Source: Hormiphora californensis (lineage: Eukaryota; Ctenophora; Tentaculata; Cydippida; Pleurobrachiidae). From it: a stretch of 64,000 bases of DNA. The notes below the pieces were generated by a model. The model was given only the letters and a program-made list of their open reading frames with translations. It searched no databases and was not told where the DNA came from. The stretch lies in NCBI GenBank assembly GCA_020137815.1, contig CM035357.1, forward strand, positions 3,368,528 to 3,432,527, read 5' to 3'. Made by a program: the position numbers and the translations under genes. This document shows positions 57,753 to 64,000 of this stretch, piece after piece. Within the stretch, counting starts at the first letter, position 1; every line of letters begins with the position of its first letter.

Positions 57753-58795
57753 CAGTGACAGTGACAGTGACAGAGACAGATACAGAGACAGAGACAGAGA
57801 CAAAGACAGCGACAGAGACAGAGGGAGAGAGATACAGAGACTGAGACAGAGGGAGAGACATAGGGAGGGACAGAGACAGACACAGAGGGGGAGACAGTGA
57901 CAGAGGGAGAGACAGAGATGTGAACTGATACACGGTACTGCTCACTGCTCAGGGTGTGCTATTTTTCCCAACTCATAAATCAAATCCAATTTTCACAAAG
58001 TTTACCCCTAGAATGAGTTCCTACGATCATTCTAAAACATTTGGTAAAAAAATTTTAGTCCTACCCTGGCCCAATTACGTGGGCCGATGTATGCCCATAT
58101 ATTTTAGTCAAAAATGAACATTTTTGGTCCAAAATGAACATTTTCAGGTCAAAAATGACCTTTGGCTAACTTTCATGATACACATCCATTCTGATCGGTA
58201 TCAAACCGCTGAACACGACCCTGACCATAAAAAGTTGATATCAAGAACATGCCAAACACTGGTGTAAAACACACATATTTTCCTTTTTTCGGTAAAAAAG
58301 TAAACTTTTTTAATCGCCTGGCCCACGTAATTGACATACACTATCCCAATTCCGTTTTCAGGATGTAGTAGACAATTGTCCATAGTTTCATATCTACCCT
58401 TAACCTTTTGGCCAAGTCGACAAAATTTTCACTTAGCACACCCTACTGAGCACACTCACTGAGCAGTGCTCAGTGCTCACGATTCGGTGTACCTCATTAG
58501 CGACGGAACCTCTTACAATGTGTACTGATACAAGGGTACTGACCACGATTCGGTGTACCTCATTAGTAGCGGAACCGCTTACAATGTGAACTGATACGAC
58601 GGTACTGCTCACGATTCGTTCTACCTCATTAAAGGGTCCCTTAACTTCCTAGGGTCCCTTAAAGGGTCCCTTAACTTTCTAGGGTCCCTTAAAGGGTCCC
58701 TTAACTTTCTAGGGTCCCTTAAAGGGTCCCTAAAAGGGTCCCTTAAAGGGTCCCTAAAAGGGTCCCTTAACCGGTCGGGCTTCTTCTCACCTGCC
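57296..58795. mobile_element. Foldback element FB-4 (1.5 kb, 8-bp target duplication)
   Basis: Ends GGCAGGTGAGAAGAAGC / reverse complement, flanked by gagaatcg at 57,288-57,295 and 58,796-58,803. The arms carry repeats of aagggacccttttaggg, then ctcattaaagggt/aatgaggtagaacgaatcg, then a CT/GA-rich inverted block (57,490-57,915) centred near 57,670. The right arm has extra non-palindromic sequence (57,960-58,480) including a wide-spaced ggcccacgtaattg repeat. No transposase. Confidence 0.9.
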
Positions 58796-58803
58796 GAGAA
58801 TCG

Positions 58804-59567
58804 TCCATTGAAAATGATAAAACTAGGTAGAAGTCTCTATCTCTTATAGATCCCGAAATATCGCGAAGCGAAGTTATTTCTGAAACGACCTAATATTTAT
58901 ACCGGAAGGTAACAGTATTAATTGATCCCGATATACCGGGCACCCCTTTACCGGGTAGAACCCTTTTCCCCGAGCATACCTGTGAATCAGGGTCCGGCTA
59001 AATTTCTTGTCGGAAAAACATTTCAAACCAAACTTATAATATGAATAATACGTTAAATATCTCGTTACGTCCAGCCCGGGGGCTTCCTCAACGTAGCCTC
59101 GACCACCTTAATAGAGAACACCCCAAGTGCCTGCGCCCGTCACTCTCAAATTAGAAAAATAAGTCAAAAAAACTCTGGTAATAAATATAAATGGCAAACA
59201 AGAATAACTGCATTATGTTCCATAATGCTATATGTTTCCCCGCCAACCTTTTTTTCCATGACCATCTAATGTGAAGGCGCTACAGAGATTTCCGATGATT
59301 TATGAATCACTCAAACCGTATAGAACAAATCCTTGTGTTTTATTAGCACTAAATTACGTGCCACATTGCGCGGCTCACATTTCCTGAAAACGTGCCATTG
59401 AAGTATTTGATGAAGGAGCAACACCGTTGTCCCTCGCAACTGAGCGTGTTACAACCGGTTTTGTGACCGTGACACCTCACTAAGTATGTAAAATTGTCGA
59501 ATTCTAAACCCCTATGCCTTTTTGCAAAAGGCATTTGGGTGAATGCCCAGGCGGGGAAAAAATCATA
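58804..59567. other. Intergenic, no gene recognised
   Basis: Contains a degraded CCCCGATTTACCGGG MITE piece (58,926-58,998). Otherwise AT-rich without splice-bounded coding frames. Confidence 0.5.
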
Positions 59568-59958
59568 TTCGGGGCCTGGCAAGGCCCCCCGACCCGAATA
59601 TAACCCAAACTCAACCCATCCCCCCTAAAACATCCCCCCCCTAAAACTAAAACAACGGGGCCGAGCCGACAGGCCCTTAATACCAGATGAAAAAAAACCA
59701 TAAACCATTCGGGGCCTGGCAAGGCCCCCCCCCCCCCCCCCCCCGACCCGAATATAACCCAAACTCAACCCATCCCCCCTAAAACATCCCCCCTAAAACT
59801 AAAACAACGGGGCCGAGCCGACAGGCCCTTAATACCAGATGAAAAAAAAAACATTAGGGGCCTGGCAAGGCCCCCCGACCCGAATATAACCCAAACTCAA
59901 CCCATCCCCCTACAACAACGGGGCCGAGCCGACAGGCCCTTAATACCAGATGAAAAAA
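59568..59958. repeat. ~140-bp tandem repeat, about 2.7 copies, with poly-C
   Basis: Copies begin at about 59,569, 59,708 and 59,857 with ggggcctggcaaggcccccc and end ttaataccagatgaaaaaa. The same ataccagat-A-run precedes the accatag block in the last unit of the large array (about 49,594). Confidence 0.9.
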
Positions 59959-60424
59959 AAAACCATAAAACCATAAACCATAAAACCATAGATATTTTTA
60001 GAGTGAAAGTTTTGAAGCCCCCTGAAGTAGTAGAGAGGTGTTCTATGGCTCGTTGGAAAGGTCTCGAGGTCCCGCGACGTATAGGGGGTGTGGCGATGGC
60101 CATACCCAAACCTATAAGGGGTATAGGACGCGAAAAACAGTCAAAATAAGGGGTATAAAGAACTCGGCAATTAGAAGGAGTAGAAAGGTGTTCTAGGGTC
60201 CGTTCGAAAGCTCTCGAGGTCCTAAAGTAATTGGAATGTAATTGGAAGTAATTACATGTAATTAAAATGTAATTACATGTAATTAAAGGGTAATTACATG
60301 TAATTAAAAGGTCTAAATGACCCCAAATGACAATTCAGACATATTTTGACATATTTGGAGGCCCTGAGACCAAATTTAATCCGGTTTCGGGTCGGCTGAC
60401 GTAAAAACTCCGCATTTTGGTCGA
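59959..60424. repeat. Detached copy of the ~470-bp satellite
   Basis: A single unit near-identical to those at 42.45-50.05 kb, lying on the other side of the LDLa-7TM gene, about 10 kb away. Confidence 0.93.
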
Positions 60425-61177
60425 GATAAATAACTAAATAAATAATCATTTTGACCCGTTTATCTCTCAGCACGTGTTACTTAACCACCTGTACGCACTG
60501 ACTCTACGAGAAGGAGTGATAGTACTTGGAGCAACGCATCGTTACAAACGGAAATACGTCACGACGATGCTTTATAAACCAATCTCAAAGAATGAACAGT
60601 GAGAGAAAAAGAGAGGGATACAATTTTCTACTATAATAAACAGTGTCTAACCAGAGAGAGAGGTTTATGTTCAGGGCCAGAGGGGGTTTGTAAGGGTGTA
60701 AAACCACAGACAGCTCTCAAAAGGAAGTAAATACTTCACCAATTAGTCAGTAACTCTCTATCGACCCTCTATGCTGTACTGATTCGATTCACACGGTGTC
60801 TTTCTCGTGGTGTACAAATGCGAACTGCTTGGGGTTATTGTATATCGAATTGTGGGGGTTGGATTAAGGGATCTAGCTACTGCAGTGATATAGTGATAAA
60901 GATTAAAGCTGAGATATAATTGTAATTTTGTTAGAGAGGTGATAAGTTATAATTGTGTATCCGATGTAATGTTTCGCAGCGTTTATGTTTCTTTTAATAA
61001 ACTCTTGCTAGTTTTTAATTGCCAGTATCAATTCAAAGTTTTTCCGATATAATTACAGTCGGACCCCAATTTACCGGGATATTCGTGGGAAAGGGTACTG
61101 CCCGGTTAATCCGACTGTTTATTCATCTAAACTCACCCAGCATAATTCCTCTAAAATATGTTTCTGAAAGGTTGTTT
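60425..61177. other. CDCA7 upstream region
   Basis: AT-rich. Includes a shortened pogo/Tigger-like MITE (about 61,055-61,113: cagtcggacccc…taatccgactg) ending about 65 bp before the CDCA7 start codon. The promoter and any 5' UTR exon are not resolvable by eye. Confidence 0.5.
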
Positions 61178-63917
61178 ATGGCTAAGATAAGTGGACCTGT
61201 TTCACAATATGAGAGAGCACGGAGAGAGAAGATCAAAAGGAATAAAGCCATCGTAAGTGCTCAATGAATTTACACCCATTACCCTGGTTTACCAAACTGT
61301 GTCCTGGTATAGTCGGACCCCCATTTAACGGAACTCCAATTCATAGGGAGGGTAAACTTTCTCCCGAGCATCCCGGTACAAATTGGGGTCCGACTGTATC
61401 TCAAAATATATTTTACACACCTCCAAGCCTAGCAACTAGTTTTTACTCCCAATCTAATGTTTTATACCCAATAATAATGTATTTCAGTTAGCAAGTGTCT
61501 TCCCAGACCTGGAATCAGCAAGAGCGAATGTGTGTCCATCTCTACCAATCGAACCTCCTCGCAAGAAGAAAAAGGCAAGGGTGAGTCTCGTAGACAGAAC
61601 ACGATTTTTTGTCTATCTGGCAGCGCCGTGCACCCGATCTGGGCGCTCTGTCCTCAGCTTGAGAATCTAGACGGGGGGGGGGGGGCAGATTATTCTAATT
61701 TCTTGTTCGACCAGCCTTCTCACTGTGTGCCACTTTTCAGAGTACGTTTGAAAGGAAGATGGTGAAAGAGACTCCGTACCAAGCCAAGGTGGTGAGAAGG
61801 AACCCCTCCCGACACGCTCGGAACACCATCGATCATGTTCCTGATGGTGAGTTAGTCTTGGTATCGAAGACACCTCACACTCTGCACGCTGGCAAGGGGT
61901 AACCTCGTAACCAAGAGTTAGTCTACCCTATCTCTTATGCGTATGAGTATTGGCCTGGCCCTATTTGATTATCATTTCGTTCAAATAAGGAAACAGCGGT
62001 CAGAGCATTGGCCTAATAGTGCTGCTTGCAGTCAAAATTTGGTTACGAAGTCACCCCTATTATTGCATATAGGGGTGACAATACCGCCTACCTAAAAATG
62101 ACAATTTACGGGACCTTCTCATAAAAAGTTATCGAAAACTTGTCTAAAACCTATCTAAAACGTATGGTACTAGTTTGTATAGTAACCAGGACCTGAATTC
62201 TACAGAAAGTAACGACCGGTAGCGATTACACCACATGTTTAACAACAGAGGTGTGTCGCATAACTCCTTATATGGGCATAAAATTCCAATCTTGTGGAAT
62301 TTTTTCTGACTCGACTATAGCTTAGTTATCAATGAATCCACCTCTAATACCTTTGGAATGGCATTTTGCACATTTCTGAAGGTTTTTGTAGCCAAATTCC
62401 AGCATCTTCATAGTTTTCCAAAAACAAAAAGAGTGTTAATGGCCAAAATTTCGAAAAATTCCGGTATGTAATGGTAGCTCAGACAATTTCCTCGGTATGT
62501 TCAAAAAATTAGAACTTTCTGTTTTGTAGTTTGGACACAGGAATTTTTTTCCCGCCGTACAAGCGATATTATTACCCCTCCGTGAGCTAGCGCAGAGGGG
62601 GAATTTCATTACCAAAGTCAAAATACGGTAACGCAAAATACAGTAAGGAGACGCGCACGGTGCATAACGCGCAGCAAAAAGTTCATGTGTCAGCACGTAC
62701 TAGCGCCCTGATTGGTCACGGTTGCGCGTCGTCTTACTGTATCTTCGTTTTCCATTACCGTTTTCCCACTACAAGCGACCGTGTTACAACTTTCTCTCTC
62801 TCTCCATCTTTCTTTGTTTATATCTTTCTCGGGCGTTATTTTATTGTTTGCATTAATTATAATTCACCCATGTGCTGAATAATGAATCCCCAATGATTGT
62901 ATAGGTGTCGAGGTAGCACTACGGGAGAGTGGAGACCACGATGAGTTTTTTGAGACACCCATTTGTCTCTCAACATCTACGGGCCGCTATCATGTAAGAT
63001 TATATTATCATATCAGATCAGATAATCGTACAGTACCATAAATGTGAGATTGTATCCCCTCTTTTGGCTTGAAGACCCCTTACTCAACAACTTTTTGCTG
63101 GACGCACAATTTAGCGATTTGAATTTACAATTACCATGTAAATTTACAACTACTGTGTATTTTTTCAGAACAGACCAGTGAGAGAGGTAGAAGTTGAATT
63201 CAAAACTGAGGAGGATCGAGAGAAGTGGAATGAGGATGTATCTAAACCAGCGGAGCATTTCACAGACAAAATCTATAGTGCTAATGTAGGTTTAATTCAT
63301 TCCAAATACTATTGTTCCAATACTAATTCACTTTTATCAATCAGCCCATTAGTACATAATTGACACCCATTAACCCTAATTGACACTAATTAACTCTTTA
63401 CATAACCACACACAGGGTACGACATGTCACCAGTGCCGACAAAAGACACTGGACGGTAAAACCCGGTGTAAGAATATCAACTGCCCGGGTCAGAGGGGGC
63501 AGTTTTGTAACGTTTGTCTGAAGAATAGATACGGAGAAAAGGTGCTGGATGCCCTACAGGATAAGGTATGTTACATGTAGCGGGATGTTCCACAAACATA
63601 CTGTTTATATCGCCCCATCTTTATCCCCATAGTTCTGTAACTCACTGCCCACCTGATCTGGTGCCGCCCGTCAATGTTTACAACCTCCCCCGATCCCCGT
63701 CTGGCGTCTTGTCCAGTGTCCTCTCCTGTACCCCCCGGCCCCCCAACTTTTCCTATCCTGTAACCCCTCTCCCTCTACAGAGATGGCTGTGTCCACCATG
63801 TCGTGGTATTTGCAACTGCTCCGTCTGCAACTCCCGTCGAGGAAGACCCCCAACTGGTGTGCTTCTACCCATCGCAATGGAAAAGGGGTTTTCTTGTGTC
63901 AAGGATTATTTGGAAAG
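61178..63917 (+). CDS. CDCA7: CDCA7 (4CXXC_R1 zinc-finger protein), continues past the window
   Basis: Exons 61178-61252, 61488-61580, 61741-61846, 62905-62993, 63169-63285, 63416-63565 and 63781-63917 (donor gtgaga follows), all in phase. The N-terminus [20 protein letters not shown] and a basic PPRKKKKAR stretch precede the C-terminal zinc-finger domain: [38 protein letters not shown], then [20 protein letters not shown] and [20 protein letters not shown]. This is the zf-4CXXC_R1 domain of CDCA7/CDCA7L. CDCA7 recruits the remodeler HELLS and supports maintenance DNA methylation, so the organism probably methylates its DNA. Only the end of the domain or protein lies outside. Confidence 0.93.
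61312..61399. mobile_element. Shortened pogo/Tigger-like MITE in CDCA7 intron 1
   Basis: agtcggacccccatttaacg … caaattggggtccgactg, followed by TA. About half the 172-bp length; internal deletion. Confidence 0.8.
62039..62615. mobile_element. 577-bp element of the TTGGTTACGAA family
   Basis: Ends TTGGTTACGAAGTCACCCC / GAATTTCATTACCAA, flanked by agtcaaaat at 62,030-62,038 and 62,616-62,624 (exact 9 bp). The 68-bp copy at 8,891-8,958 consists of nearly just these two ends, so this is the longer parent-like form. It lies in CDCA7 intron 3. No transposase frame seen. Confidence 0.85.
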
Positions 63918-64000
63918 GTGAGATTCTGAAAAAGAATGTATGGGGGGGGCGTCACCTTTTTATTGCCCATAATCCCAGCGAATTTTGGTTTTGCCCATAT

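Overview
This is eukaryotic nuclear DNA, almost certainly from an invertebrate animal. The genes have GT-AG introns of widely varying size, and the proteins are animal families: a bubblegum acyl-CoA synthetase, SKP1, an AMPK beta-like protein, CDCA7, rhodopsin-type 7TM receptors, an LDLa-bearing 7TM receptor, and secreted sushi and F5/8C-like proteins. The LDLa-7TM and sushi proteins recall sponges or other early-branching animals; that placement is inference from domain style only.

Layout. 1-23,780 (+) is a bubblegum-type acyl-CoA synthetase (ACSBG) entering from the left edge. At least 17 exons can be read, plus a 45-nt cassette-like duplicate exon. Its introns hold a 22-copy 86-bp satellite, a tandemly duplicated secreted gene on the minus strand (5,993-6,858 and 8,104-9,061), a one-exon minus-strand 7TM receptor (13,990-14,985), and many mobile elements. 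24,851-25,535 (+) is SKP1. 26,007-29,162 (+) is the 5' part of an AMPK beta-like gene whose first intron is occupied by a 2.4-kb foldback element. 29,794-30,304 (-) is a secreted F5/8C-like exon. 33.6-38.4 kb holds broken minus-strand gene pieces (ankyrin-like, RING, Artemis/SNM1-like metallo-beta-lactamase) around a 2.8-kb foldback. 38.4-42.2 kb is a nest of retroelements and foldbacks. 42.45-50.05 kb is a satellite of about 16 units of roughly 470 bp, with one detached unit at 59.95-60.42 kb. 50,734-56,822 (-) is the LDLa-7TM receptor. 57,296-58,795 is another foldback. 61,178 to beyond 63,917 (+) is CDCA7, which runs off the right edge.

The genes do not form a pathway; each is a separate housekeeping or surface/secreted gene. 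The remarkable feature is the density of palindromic DNA. At least four large foldback elements carry exact 8-bp target duplications and related ends beginning GGYARGT, although their interiors are unrelated. There are also a piggyBac-like foldback with a Helitron nested in it, a pogo/Tigger-like 172-bp MITE family (TA duplications), a tiny MITE family with 9-bp duplications, and an intron whose two ends carry a 21-bp perfect inverted repeat exactly 4 nt from each splice site. All exon structures were read by eye from reading frame and splice consensus; no alignments or databases were used.
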